Part shown: positions 45,005-56,438 of the stretch, piece after piece | How positions within the stretch are numbered: position 1 is the stretch's first letter | Layout: every line of letters begins with the position of its first letter | Assembly (NCBI GenBank): GCA_030272155.1 | Contig: CP126204.1 | Location: 3,339,501 to 3,403,500, forward strand | From: Tetradesmus obliquus | Lineage: Eukaryota > Chlorophyta > Chlorophyceae > Sphaeropleales > Scenedesmaceae | Length of the DNA: 64,000 nt | Reading direction: 5' to 3' | The notes under the pieces: model-generated | Databases searched by the model: none | Told to the model about the DNA's origin: nothing | What the model saw: the letters and a program-made list of their open reading frames with translations, nothing else | Made by a program: the position numbers and the translations under genes

Positions 45005-47575
45005 CAGCAGCAGCTGCCACAGCAGCAGCTCTCGCTGTTGTTGATGACCAGGCCAGGTCCACAGTGAATGCTGCGGTAACTACTTTACAACAACCATACA
45101 GCAGCACTTCTGGCTTCCAAACCTAAGTAGGTTGGGATTTACATATGCACAAGCAGTTTCATTGTCATTGTTTTCACTTGCAGCGCCACTCACTGTTCTT
45201 GATGTACCAGGCAGGGTCCTCAGCCAGCGTAACGTTATTTGCTGTGTTATATTCAAAAATGACAACACTGCGCATCTTGGACACCCAGGTCGGCTTGCCG
45301 TCATTGGCGCCGTGGCCTCGGATGGTGCCGGTGATGTTGGTGGTGGCCTCCTCAAACCATATCTGCAGATCCAAAAGCAAGCAGTTGCGGCCACTTGAAA
45401 GAAGATCCAAATCTAACTTGCAGTCTGGCTGGCAGTGGCGCTGCTTTCCAATCCTTGTGTGCATGACGTAGTGTGTTTGGCTGCGCATTCGGCATCCTGG
45501 TCTGTCTTTCCTCGGCCGCGCAATGCCACAGAACGAGCACAGCATCTGTGCCGTTGAAGATTTTTCAACGGGAGCCAGTGTGAAGCTTGATGCAACAAAG
45601 TGGCTACAACTCACATAGTTGCTGCCGGGGTTGTCTGTCTTCTGCAGCTGGAAGAGTGTGTTGCCTGGAGTGAGCAGGCCCTGGCAGCTCACTGGCAGCA
45701 GCAGCAGCAGCAGCAGCAGTGGTGACAGCGGCAGTGGCAGCAGCAGCAGCAGTGGCGGCAGCAGCAGCGGAGGCGGCTGTAAGTGTAGCCCAAGTGATGG
45801 ATTTGAGCTGGCGCTACCTGACTGTCGAACAGCTCTTTTCAGAAAACGGAACGTATGTGCGGCTGGACAGGCCGTCACACACAGTGCGTGCAACCCTGAC
45901 AATGCAGCCACCTGGCTTGCACGATTACTCCTAAACGCAGCAATGCAACTGCTTGCCAAACCCAACAAGAATGCGTATAAACAGCCATACACCAAAACGC
46001 ATGCTCACTCGTGAATACGCCGCCGGTCAGGTTGTAGTTGTCAACTGGCAGCCGGGGGCCGCTGGGGCTGTCACTCTTTGTCAGGTTCACCTCCATCTGC
46101 ACACCGAACACATGCTGCCGGCAGTACCCGCTCATTGTGCTCCAAACCCTAAAACCAGCATGCAGCAATATGAGCTGCAATTGTTAATTCCTGAGACCCA
46201 CAGTGTGCCTGATGGCCAAACACAAAACATATGCGCAAAACCCACAAAAAAACCCAAGTCACTCACTGGTGAACACGCCGCCAGTCAGGTTGTAGTTGTC
46301 AACAGGCACGCGGGGGCCGCTGGGGCTGTCACTCTTTGTCAGGTTCACCTCCAGCTGCACACTGGCAGACTGCTTCGAGGTGCAGTTCTTGTAGAGATAG
46401 AACTGCACCAGCGTGCGGCCAGCGAGCTTGGCATTGGGAACTGCAGCAGCAGCAGCAGCAGCAGCAGGTTGGTGCTGGACGTGCAAGTACTGCTGCTGCA
46501 CGTTGTCGGCCCTGTAGCACCAGGTCAACAGGCAGTCTTGCGCAGAGCTGTCAGCTGTTGTGGCTGCTGCTTTTGCGCCGCGTACGCATGCTGCGAATGT
46601 ACCGCTCTGGCACCCGCTGCCATCTGCTGCCTTGCAGGAGCTTGCAGGAGCTTGCAGGAGCTTGCAGGAGCATGCAGTGACTTGCAGGAAAGAAGATCTA
46701 TGTGAGATCCTGCTGCCCAATGACACTCACTTGCTGTAACGTTTGGCTTGTATCCCTTGTGCACCAGCAGCGGCACTGCCTGGCTGCTGAGCACAGCCTG
46801 ACCTGATAAAATATATCTATCAGACCCAGCTGCTCAAGCACACTCACTTGCTGTCACGTTTGGCTTGTATCCTTTGTGCGCCAGCAGCGGCAGCGTCCAG
46901 AAGGTGCTGCTGCTGCGGATGACTGCCAGGGGAGTGCCGCTGTCTGATGGGATGGCGGGCCCATGGAAGTGACCACTACAGGCACACAAAAGGAATAAAA
47001 AGACAGTGTTACAGACATACTATTCAGACTGAGGTTGCTCAAAAGCGTCAGAAGATGCTCAGCAATTCGCAGAGGATGTGCTGGATGTGCAGCAGAAAGA
47101 GGGATGAGAGCAAGCAGGCCCCCTGTGGGGGACAGTTGCCAGCTGGCTGCACTGCTGCCAGGTCACCACTTGACTCGCTTAGTGATGATAGATACGCATG
47201 GACATTCAAAGTAGCTGAAACCACTCATTACGCGTAAATCCTTTACTTTCGTTGCAAACAGCGTGAAGGGGGGTTTGCAGCACGGGTGGGACCCTATCCG
47301 CCGCACTCAGTTGACCACCCTGCTGCTGCGAGAAATACTAGGCTGGCACGCCATCAATAAAAACACTGTATATAAATGCTGCACCTGCCGAGGATGTGAG
47401 CCTGCTACGCGCCTTGTAACCCGAATCCTGCTGGCTCAGCATCCTACTTGACGTGGCACTGTGAGACCGAAAGCCTGCTGTGTTTAAATTCAAAAACTCA
47501 CCCATGAGATGCTGCCAATTTGAAGCACGCCAGAACAGCCACCAGAGCTGCCAGCGCATTGATCCTGTTTGCCAT
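44707..47575 (-). CDS. Small secreted glycoprotein, function unknown (234 aa)
   Basis: Six minus-strand exons join in phase: 47575-47502, 46975-46848, 46440-46267, 45691-45615, 45362-45194 and 44789-44707. Residues 1-24 are a signal peptide (MANRINALAALVAVLACF). The mature part carries several N-glycosylation sequons (NVTA, NCTS, NLTK, NLTG, NITG, NVTL) and four or more Cys, as expected of an extracellular protein. Blocks such as LVQFYLYKNCTS, PVDNYNLTGGVFTM and IWFEEATTNITGTI look like beta-strand-rich extracellular domain sequence. No known domain is recognised. The donor at 45193 (ACAGTGAGTG) keeps frame into the last exon, while the nearby GTGAAA does not, which decided the junction. It is divergent to the peroxidase gene, 325 bp apart. 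Confidence 0.75.
46000..46110 (-). repeat. Donor-side copy of exon 3 of the 234-aa gene
   Basis: The 3' two thirds of exon 3 (VNLTKSDSPSGPR.PVDNYNLTGGVFT) are repeated about 250 bp further along in gene sense, with a few substitutions and a GTGAGC donor. Confidence 0.85.
46631..46670. repeat. 10-bp minisatellite, four exact units
   Basis: CTTGCAGGAG repeated four times without change, in an intron of the 234-aa gene, with two further diverged units to 46690. Confidence 0.95.
46722..46770 (-). repeat. Donor-side copy of exon 2 of the 234-aa gene
   Basis: The exon end (PLLVHKGYKPNVTA) is repeated with its donor region; the intact exon is 46975-46848. Confidence 0.85.
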
Positions 47576-47900
47576 TTTGGCTGGAGCCCACAAAACACTG
47601 CAGGATCGTAATGTTAGATCAAAGGTAGCCAATTTGGGAGTAAGCGATGGCTTCCAGCATCCCTGCGTCTATAAGCAAGCCGGAATGGCAGTGCCCGTAC
47701 TGTCATTCGTGAGATGTACACTGCCCCACATCTGCCGTGAAAGGTACTTTTCTCCAGCAGGAGAGTTCCATTGTCACAGACATTGACCCAATGTCATCTT
47801 TCCGGACATCAGCAGTCGTTTCGGCAGCTAGCATCGGGAGTAGGTGGCTGGGCACAGTCACTGGGACTTGTTTTTACGCCAGTCAGGCTTCGATCGAACC
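47576..47900. promoter_or_regulatory. Bidirectional promoter region of two secreted-protein genes
   Basis: The 325 bp separate the start codons of the divergent 234-aa (minus) and peroxidase (plus) genes. Both proteins have signal peptides, so joint regulation is plausible. I see no clear TATA box. Confidence 0.5.
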
Positions 47901-49130
47901 ATGCGCAACACAATGCTGTGCCTGCTACTGCTTCTATCACTGGCGCCTCTCGCATCTGTCACTGCGGACGATGTGAGAACCTTGCCAGAGTTCACAGCAG
48001 CAATGCTCTGCAGGGGTGCCCTTGAAGCAGCAGCAAACTTAGGCACAGAACAGGCCTAACATTGCACTCAAATTGACGTTGAATGCAGGCGATCGTGCAG
48101 CAAGCAGTGTATGATCCTTCTACAGTGGACTGGAAGGCAGTGGTGGAGGCATGCAGGCTCATAGGTGCGCACTTTCTCTTGTGTCACCGCAGCTGCTCTG
48201 TGCAGCCTGCTGTGCCAGGCTGGCATCTTGTTACAGCAGCGGCGACAGACATGCCATGCCATGTGGGCTCTTGACAGGATGCGGCTGTTGACGCGTTTTT
48301 GGCAACATGTTGGGCAGTACGTGGTGTTTCACTGAGCTGTGTCAGCAACAAGCAGTGGCAGCAATGGCTGGCATGCTGTGCTGGGCTGCAGAGCAGTTGT
48401 TGCATCTGTACGGTTCCTGTCCCTGTACTTACAGCCGACGTGTATGCGTAGCTTCAACACAAGGTGGTTTGCCACCTGCTGCCTGCCCAAACTTCACAAT
48501 GAACTCTGCACTGAACTTCAAACCTGCACGTCCGTGCAAAAAGCGTATGGCCAGCATGATCATCAGGGCCTGCAGTTACAACATGCTGCTAACGTAATGT
48601 TCACACTGAACTCCATTTAAATGATAACTTTACATTGATTTAAAATTATGAATTGTTCAATGTAATCTGCAATGATTGCAGGCCGTTTCGAAAAGCGCAT
48701 GGCCGGCATGATCATCAGGGCAGGCTACCATGATGCAATGAGCATCGACACAGCCTGCCGAAAGAAGACACCAGGGTCCATCAAATGCGGCGGCGCAGGT
48801 GGGATGCTGCTGTTGCCACGGCACGTTCTGTGTCTGCAGCGGTGGCGCAGGTGGGATGCTGCGCTGTGTTGCCACGTCGCAAGCTGTGGCTGTAGCAGTG
48901 CAACACCAGCGGTGGCAGCAGCAACAGCACCAGCAGGCGTGGGGTGGAGAATCAGCACCAGCACACTAGGCATATATTTCACACGTTGACAGGCAGCAAA
49001 TGGCTCTGTGCAATCATTCTTGCTGAGCGTTGAGCCTTGGCTGCTGCCTCAGCAGCAGCTCTGCTGGCAATGCAGCAACACGGCAGCTGATGCTGAGTAC
49101 TGCTGCTGCCGCCGCCGCCGCCGCTGCCCC

Positions 49131-49162
<32 letters not shown>

Positions 49163-49989
49163 CTGACCTGGCACAGACGCCTCTGCGCTGCTCTCCAGCG
49201 GCAAGACCCCCGCCGTGAACGAAGCCAAGCGCAATGAGAGCCAACACAGGAGCTACCTGCGCCGTGCAGCAAAGGCAATCATCCCCATTGCCCAGAAGTA
49301 CAATGCGAGTGTGGCTGACACACTGGCTGTGTGTGCCATGGCTATAACGTCAACGCTGGCAGGGGCCTCCGGCAGGCAGGCACCCAACATGCTGGACCTG
49401 GTGCCTCTCAGGGTAAGTGGAGTTTTGACTTTGACCAGGCGTTGACTGGACTTTGAGTTGCCTTTGACGGGCTGCATAGGGGTGTAGAAGCAGCAGCCAT
49501 GGTGAGATAATGTGCCTGCTTGCAACAGAGGGATTGCGGGTGTTTGCAGTGAAGGCAGCGTGTATCTTTCCCGCATCTGCATATCGTGTGTGTGCCATGG
49601 CTGTGACATCAACGCTGGCAGGGGCCTCTGGCAGGCAGGCGCCCAACATGCTGGACCTACTGCCTCTCAGGGTGCGTGGACCGTTGACTTTGACCAGGCG
49701 TTGACTGGACTTTGACCGACTGCGTAGGGGTGTCGCAGCAGCAGCCATGGTGTGACATAAATTGCTGCTGGCACAATCATAACTGCGGTTGTCAGGAGCG
49801 CAGGCAGCTGTCCATTATCTTTGCAAGTGCCTTGCAGATGTGTTGTATCTCCATGCCAACCTTGCACTCTAAGCTATCTTGCAGGTGGGCCGGATCCACC
49901 ATGCAGAGGCCAACCCCGAGGAACCCTGCTGCCTGGCGAGGCCTGAATCACGGTGACGCCCTTATTCACACCATGCTGCTAATGCTGAC

Positions 49990-50050
<61 letters not shown>

Positions 50051-50154
50051 CTCATGACCTTCCAGGTTGGCCGCATCGACCATGCGGAGGCCAACCCCGA
50101 GAACAGCCTGCTGCCTGATGAGCCAGCCTCACAAAAGTGCATGAGATCATGCCA

Positions 50155-50194
<40 letters not shown>

Positions 50195-53100
50195 CATGAC
50201 CTTGCAGGTAGGCCGCATCGACCATGCAGAGGCCAACCCCGAGAACAGCCTGCTGCCTGGCGAGGCCAGTTTGACGCAGATGAGCGACTACTGGACTGCA
50301 CGTGGCATGAAGCTGGAGGAGGGCGTGGCGCTGCTGGGCATCCACGCACTGATGGAGGTGTGTTATATGATTATTTTTGGTATTGTTATCATTATATTAT
50401 TATTGTTATTTCTATCTATACTGTTAAATTAACTATCTTTTATATTATCATAATTAGATTATTTCATACTATTGTTAGTGTTGCTGTTATCATTGTTATC
50501 GTTTTTATCATTGTTTTAGGTTGCTTTTTGATTGTGAGAACGATTTTGGATGTTTATATATGACTTTATTTTCATCATGTTTTCTTTGTTATCGTTGATA
50601 AGGACGCATTAATTACAACGATATATTTGTTCATTAATCATTCCATGTCATGCTGCTGCCATGCTGCAGAACAAAGGCTGCATGGTGACCAGCAATGCCA
50701 GGAGGTCCGCCGCATATGGCCGCAAGCTGATGCACACGTGAGCGGCACCGCCAGCCACAGCAGCATGTACACATTGTAGTTGTTACTGCTGCTGCTGCAG
50801 CAGCTGTTGAAGCTGCATGCAATGGCATCGTGTTTTCAGAGCAGACACCGAGACTCTTCACAATGCTTGGACACAAGGTGTGCTGTAAGGCTGTGGGTAG
50901 CCATGCCAACACTACAAACAACAGCGTTTGTAACCCGTTGCTGCTGCTTCTGGTGCATGCACCTTATGATGTTGCTTCAGCTACGCTAAGGGTGCCAACA
51001 TCAGCACCTGCAACCCACCTGCTGCTGCTGCTGCTGCTGCTGCTGCTTCTGCTGCCTGCATTTGCGGTGTGCTGTTGTTGCAGCTACGCCAAGGGTGCCA
51101 ACATCAGCACCTGCAACCCAACTGCTGCTGTTGCTGCTCCTGCTTTCCTTGCCGCTGCTGCTGCTGCTGCTGCCTGCATTTGGGATGTGCTGTTGCGACT
51201 ATGCCTAGGGTGCCAACATCAGCACCTGCAACCCAACTGCTGCTGCTGCTGCTGCTTTCGTTGCTGCTGCTGCTGCTGCTGCTTCTGCTGCCTGCATTTG
51301 CGGTGTGCTGTTGCAGCTACGCCAAGGGTGCCAACATCAGCACCTGCAACCCAACTGCTGCTGCGGCTGCTTTCGTTGCTGCTGCTGCTGCTGCTTCTGC
51401 TGCCTGCATTTGCGGTGTGCTGTTGCAGCTACGCCAAGGGTGCCAACATCAGCACCTGCAACCCAACTGCTGCTGCTGCTGCTTTCGTTGCTGCTGCTGC
51501 TGCTGCTTCTGCTGCCTGCATTTGCGGTGTGCTGTTGCAGCTACGCCAAGGGTGCCAACATCAGCACCTGCAACCCAACTGCTGCTGCTGCTGCTGCTGC
51601 TTTCGTTGCTGCTGCTGCTGCTGCTGCTTCTGCTGCCTGCATTTGCGGTGTGCTGTTGCAGCTACGCCAAGGGTGCCAACATCAGCACCTGCAACCCCTA
51701 CGGTGATGGCGTGGACAACCCGGCAGGCAAGAAGCCGGTCAAGGGCAGCTGCCCGCGGCTGCAGATGCACAAGCTGGACACGCAGTTCTACCTAGACCTG
51801 GCCACACCCACAGGTGTGTTCTATACCATGTTACAACACTGTCACAAAGGCATGGTTGATGTTTGCTAAGTGTACCTGGACCTGGCAACACCCACAGGTG
51901 TGTTCTATACCATGTTACAACACTGTCACAAAGGCATGGTTGATGTTTGCTAAGTGTACCTGGACCTGGCAACACCCACAGGTGAGATGTCAGGGGTAGT
52001 GTGGCATCTGGACTACCAGGGTGTGGTGTGACGTAGCTGCAGATGCACAAGCTGGACACGCAGTTTTACCTGGACCTGGCAACACCCACAGGTGAGTCTT
52101 TAATACACTGTTACTGCTGTTACGGCGCTACCTAGGCAGAGGGCAGCTGCAAGCGGCTGCAGATGCACAAGCTGGACACGCAGCTCTACCTAGACCTGGC
52201 CGCACCCACAGGTGAGCAGTGTTATAACACTGTTAAACAATTCAAAACATTACCTAGGCAAAGGGCACCTGCCTGCGGCTGCAGATGCACAAGCTGGACA
52301 CGCAGCTCTACCTAGACCTGGCCACACCCACAGGTGAGCTGTTGTAACATGTTATAACACCGTCACAAAGGCATGGTAGATGTTTGGGGGCGAACCACAA
52401 GCCACCGACAAGCTGGACACGCAATTCTACCTAGACCTGGCAACGCCCACATGTGAGTTGTCAGGGGGTATTGTAGCACTTGGACTAACAGGGTGATGTG
52501 TGATGTGGCTGCAGATGCGCAAGCTCGACACGCAGTTCTACCTAGACCTGGCAACGCCAACAGCTGGTGACCTGTCGCCCTGTTGCTGCTGCTGCTGCTG
52601 CCGCTGCTGCAACCTGCCGTCCTTCTTACACTGTGGCTGCTGCTGATGATGCTGATGCTGATGCTGATGCTGCTGCTATCATGCAGTGTCCATGTTTGAT
52701 GTGAAGCTGGACGTTGGGCTCAAGGACCTGGATGAGGACACGTATTGCATCAACCTTCCGCCCTTCTTACACTGTGGCTGATGCTGCTGTTGCTGCTATC
52801 ATGCAGTGTCCATGTTTGATGTGAAGCTGGACGTTGGGCTGAAGGACTTGGATGAAGAAACTTATCGCGTCAACCTCAAGGACATAACCTGCTCCTTTTC
52901 CAGCGAGGAGTTCAGGAAGGTGGCCATCAAGGAGGCATCAGATGGTGTGTGGTAAAACGCGTGGTCAAACATTGGTCAAACATGCAGTCAAACATAACAT
53001 ACCAGTCCAAGCCACTGACATGACGATGGAACTAGGAACCTAGCCATCTGCTATCAGTTTGGCCACTTGGCCAGCGTCTTCCAGCCCACCTAAGGCACTA

Positions 53101-53161
<61 letters not shown>

Positions 53162-54205
53162 AGAGCGCTCCGGCGACATCGAGCACTGGCCAGACGGCGG
53201 CTGGCTGGTGCATAACCTCACAGGCGTCTTCTGGTCAACCAACAACTGCCAGGGCACTGCCAAAGACAGCAAGACACGCGCCAACTGCAACCACATGGTG
53301 TACTGGCCTTACACAAGGCTGGATGGCTTCATGGCTGCTGCTGTGCAGTCTCCGGAGGAGCTTGAAGATGCTAAGCCTGTTGTGGATCGGGTGGCGGCTT
53401 CGGTAAAGGACTACATGAACGGCAGTGCTGCCAAGTGGTATTTGGACTATGCCAAAGCGTACGCAAAGATGATGAGCGTCGGTGAGTGTCGATGCAGCTG
53501 TTGCAAGGAGCGCTAGAAGTAGCTACTTGCTTCCTGTGTGCATTAGCTGCTCCAACTGCGGCATTTGGCTACAGGAAGCATAACGCTGCCAGCGTTGCTG
53601 GTCTTGCACTTGCACAGACGGGGCAACAGCAAAGCTTGCAGCAAGTGCAGCGTGCAGGGCTGTGCCGCTCACACACACGGTCTGCAGTGCTGCCGGATTG
53701 CAGAGTTCATAGGCTACTATTTCATTCTGCTTCCTCTCTTCCTTCGTAAAATTGTCCTCACACTCGTGATGCCACTGTGTGCATGCTGCTGCTATTGCTG
53801 CTGCTGCTGCAGCCGCCGACTGGTCGCCGAAGGCTGGCTTCCCCACCTTCAGCGAGTGCACAGCATCATTCATCATGCCAACAGTGAATCCACTGCTACT
53901 GCTGCTGCTGCTGCCGTCTGCCGTGTGCTGCTGCAGCCGCCGATTGGTCGCCCAAGGCTGGCTTCCCCACTTTCAACGAATGCACAGCATACGTCAAAAC
54001 AGGCGCCAAGGATGAGTCAGGCTACTGCAAAGCCTGCACCAGGCCGGCCACTTGGGAGACCAATGCAGCAAAGGCACGCACTGCACTTGCAGCAAGCAAG
54101 AGGAGCCCTGGCCCCTGCCCTAAGGACTGTGTGTGTGCAAGTGCAGCAGCTGGCAGGGACTTTGATTGGAAGGCCATGTCGTGCGGGGTGGTGTGCGTGA
54201 ATTAG
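47901..54205 (+). CDS. Secreted haem peroxidase (plant-type superfamily), complete
   Basis: Ten exons join in phase to 531 aa: 47901-47972, 48089-48164, 48682-48798, 49177-49412, 50208-50357, 50670-50737, 51662-51813, 52807-52944, 53164-53481 and 53937-54205. Residues 1-22 are a signal peptide (MLCLLLLLSLAPLASVTA). The distal haem site is IIRAGYHDA with Arg62 and His66, followed by GSIKCGGADAS. The proximal site is EEGVALLGIHALM with His213. The end of the core (SAAKWYLDYAKAYAKMM) resembles the last helix of ascorbate peroxidases. Such enzymes reduce H2O2 while oxidising a small donor or wall polymer. After the core comes a Cys-rich extension of about 90 residues (CTAYVKTGAKDESGYCKACT, CPKDCVCA), not usual for the family. 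A possible alternative last exon ending at 54841 (CDPNNVVDAALQCRGMYPDE) could replace its end. Introns hold large arrays of exon 7 fragments. Confidence 0.9.
48520..48580 (+). repeat. Acceptor-side copy of peroxidase exon 3
   Basis: Bases around 48534-48575 repeat the start of exon 3 (KRMA.MIIRA), ahead of the intact exon at 48682-48798; the copy stops just before the distal His codon. Confidence 0.75.
49590..49672 (+). repeat. Donor-side copy of peroxidase exon 4
   Basis: The last 80 bases of exon 4 (VCAMAVTSTLAGASGRQAPN) are repeated with few changes. The following intron start (GTTGACTTTGACCAGGCGTT) is repeated too, so the unit clearly spans the junction. Confidence 0.9.
49884..50135 (+). 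repeat. Two acceptor-side copies of peroxidase exon 5
   Basis: VGRIDHAEANPE-like fragments start near 49886 and 50068, the second after a (CTG)n tract, ahead of the intact exon at 50208-50357. Neither includes the proximal His. Confidence 0.85.
49990..50048 (+). repeat. (CTG)n tract in the intron before peroxidase exon 5
   Basis: About 19 CTG units lead to the acceptor of the second exon 5 decoy. Confidence 0.95.
50360..50645. other. AT-rich island inside a peroxidase intron
   Basis: About 285 bases are dominated by T and A with recurring TTGTTATC and ATTATTATTG words. Composition is strikingly unlike the GC-rich surroundings. No gene or end repeat is visible; it starts right after the donor of exon 5 and ends about 25 bases before the acceptor of exon 6. 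Confidence 0.8.
50979..51661 (+). repeat. Six acceptor-side copies of peroxidase exon 7, period about 112 bp
   Basis: CTACGCCAAGGGTGCCAACATCAGC with its acceptor begins near 50981, 51084, 51198, 51317, 51429 and 51541, before the intact copy at 51662. Each unit also holds a CTG tract and CTGCCTGCATTTGCGGTGTG. The third copy has a mutated acceptor and a stop codon. Confidence 0.95.
51870..52562 (+). repeat. Seven donor-side copies of the end of peroxidase exon 7
   Basis: CTAGACCTGGCMACACCCACAG with a GTGAG/GTGTG donor ends near 51897, 51981, 52091, 52211, 52333, 52452 and 52562. Most include the preceding ATGCACAAGCTGGACACGCA. The first two units are virtually identical to the intact end and its intron start. 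Confidence 0.95.
52687..52750 (+). repeat. Acceptor-side copy of peroxidase exon 8
   Basis: SMFDVKLDVGLKDLDEDTY with its ATGCAG acceptor precedes the intact exon (52807-52944) by 121 bases. Confidence 0.9.
53101..53161 (+). repeat. (CTG)n tract ending in the acceptor of peroxidase exon 9
   Basis: About 20 CTG units run directly into the CAG at 53161-53163. Confidence 0.95.
53812..53870 (+). repeat. Acceptor-side copy of peroxidase exon 10
   Basis: ADWSPKAGFPTFSECTA repeats the start of the last exon (intact from 53937), after a CTG tract and CTGCAG acceptor. Confidence 0.9.
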
Positions 54206-55318
54206 CTGTTATAACAGGTTTCGTTGTTAACAAAGGGGTACCCCTTCACCGGTGAAGAAGTAACAGGCGGCAACTGAAACAGCCGCTGTATCAGTGCGTG
54301 TGGTTGGTGGATGCGGCTGTTTTTTTTGCAAACTATGGATTGATACTGTGCTTGATGGTACGCTGGTTGTGAAGCTAGTGCAAACATCTTTCTGCAGCGC
54401 ATTGTCATTGCATGGCAAAAGCCTGTTGCATGGGCACAGCAGCATTGTTGTGCGCCGCTGAATTATTCTGCTCACCACCAATAGAAAACAATATCAACAA
54501 ATTCAGGGGTTGTCCTCAGCTGTGTGCGCTCATCTGTGTGCTCTCAGAGTACGCTGGCTGGGGCCTGCATGATAATGCTGAGTCAGCAGCCTGCCTGTGG
54601 GCCCCAGTGGATGGCTGATGAATCAAGTGGTTGCCCAATGAGCCTGTTATTGGCTCAAAAACGGGCTGTGTTCCCGCCGTGTAACACACAAATCATGGGC
54701 GGCCCACACTCTTTCTCCATTCCGCGGTGCACTGCGTCTCATTGCTTTGCAGTAAAACCTCGCCATCAGGATGAACACTGTGATCCCAACAACGTGGTGG
54801 ATGCTGCACTGCAATGCAGAGGCATGTACCCGGACGAATAGAATGAGGACGGAGACTGTGGCCTTCCGGCAGGGTTACTTTTTTTGTTACAGCTGACGTG
54901 TCATCAACAAATGCGCTCGCATGTCTAAGCCTGAGACAAATTTCGTATGCGCAAATCCATGAAGATACCAAACGGTTATTATAGCGGAGTTGCTGTTGCG
55001 CAAGGCGCTGGTATTGCAGAGCGTCGAAGGGTAGTAACAGTCGCTGGATACGTCGAAGCAGGCCAGCAAATCTGCCTTGAATTTCTCACATTGTTGTTCC
55101 AAAACAATTGCGATAATTACGACCCTTAGTTCTGCTTTGTCGACACGTTCAATGGCCTCTGGTGTTTGTGTGCTTGGGTTTTGACTTTGCCAGAGGTTGC
55201 ACGCTGGTTTTTCAATCCAGGAAGAAACAGCAAATTTAGATGTGAGCAAAAGAAATTGTGGGCTTCGAAGATGGTAGGAGGGGTGGGTGGTGGCCGGAGG
55301 GCTTCATCTGCCACCCCA
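54206..55318. other. Spacer after the peroxidase gene with a possible alternative terminal exon
   Basis: A TTTGCAG acceptor at about 54751 is followed by 88 bases open to a stop at 54839-54841, encoding HQDEHCDPNNVVDAALQCRG. Its Cys content fits the peroxidase tail, and a GCAA/GTGCAG donor inside the last peroxidase exon would keep frame. Otherwise nothing was recognised. Confidence 0.35.
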
Positions 55319-55896
55319 GGGGGTGTTGACTCCCCTGTACTCCTGTCACACCCCTTGGGGCGCATGCGCAGGCCTGCGCAGGCCTGCGCCCCTAGGGGTA
55401 AATGGTGGAAGTTAGTGATTTTGCTTGCACAGCTGTGTTGTACGTGGTCTGAAAGGGCCAAAGCAACATAGTGAAATTTCAGCTTTTTTTAAACTTCTGC
55501 TACCTCCCAACTTCCACGAATTTCGGCTGTCCCACTGATGCTTAACTGCTAACTTCCCATAGCGAGCCTCTTCTCTGGGAGTCATGGGAAGTTAGGGCAG
55601 CAGCTAACTCTCCTAAATCCCAGGCTGTCACTCATGCCTCCCTGCACGTGCCTTGCCACTAAATCCCACTAGCCCCCAACTTCCCTAGTTTTTGCCTTGA
55701 CCACCAAACTTGAACCCCCAACTTCCACTGTTTTACCCCCCATTTCTAAAGAATTGAGATTTTAGTGGATGTTACCATACCTGCAGCCTTGTGACGCTTC
55801 TCAATATATTTCTGCCGATTTAAAAGTACTAACTTCCACCATTTACCCTTCTGCCCCAAGGGGTGTGACAGGGATTAAGGGGAGTCAACACCCCCT
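55319..55896. mobile_element. Foldback/MITE-like element with about 70-bp inverted arms
   Basis: The left arm runs from 55319 to 55416 and the right arm from 55828 to 55896. Matching parts in inverted orientation are GGGGGTGTTGACTCCCCT, CCTGTCACACCCCTTGGGG and GGTAAATGGTGGAAGTTAGT. The left arm has an extra 30 bases with repeats of GCAGGCCTGCGC. The interior has many CCAACTTCC words and no coding frame. It is non-autonomous by size. Confidence 0.75.
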
Positions 55897-56438
55897 TCCC
55901 CAGGCGACTGTAGCCAGGTCAAGCCATGCGCCTCGCACACAAGCAAGGAGACTATCGTCCGGGATACGGAGTCACCGACTCCCTAATTTGAGTCACTGGT
56001 GGTGGGGCAACTGGTGCTGTCATCCTCACCGTTTGAAAAACTGACATGTAACACGTGACGCTTCCCGCTCTTGTTTACAACACTTTGGATGATTGTTTTA
56101 CAATTGTTATTGAAACGCCCAGCTGTCAGCGTGGCCAATGTCTTGGAGTCCAGAGCACTACCAGCTGCTTGCCAACTGAAGCAGGCATACGTTACTGCTC
56201 ATGCGACAATAAGCAATATATTGTACTTCTACTGGTATTTGCCCTTTTGCTGACAATTACAGCACACCGTGTACTGCTGGTTCGCTTTACAATTCAAATT
56301 TCACGCAACATGTCCTGATTCGCACACATGGAAGCCTGACGTCCAGCCGTTATTCTGATCCACCAAAAAGCGCGTGGCGTGTGCGTTCAGCCGGTCGGAC
56401 CAGGCTGAGCCAGCAGCAGCTGGAACAGCAGCAGCAGC
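55897..56438. promoter_or_regulatory. Upstream region of the DNA polymerase delta gene
   Basis: About 540 bases hold no recognisable gene. The stretch 56090-56320 is AT-richer (AATATATTGTACTT near 56214-56227) and is the likely promoter and 5' UTR of the next gene. Confidence 0.4.

Noticed and set aside
45178..45193. GTGAAA donor at 45177 for exon 5 of the 234-aa gene
   Set aside because: It leaves the wrong phase for the last exon. The GTGAGT at 45193 gives an in-frame join and a better donor.
50840..50877. Possible extra peroxidase exon (ADTETLHNAWTQ)
   Set aside because: It has an acceptor-like and a donor-like end, but including it breaks the phase into exon 7. Joining 50737 directly to 51662 keeps frame.
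50830..51795. 321-residue Cys/Leu-rich open frame in the peroxidase gene
   Set aside because: It is translated from CTG-rich intron repeats in a frame different from the peroxidase frame (YAKGANISTCNPYGDG).
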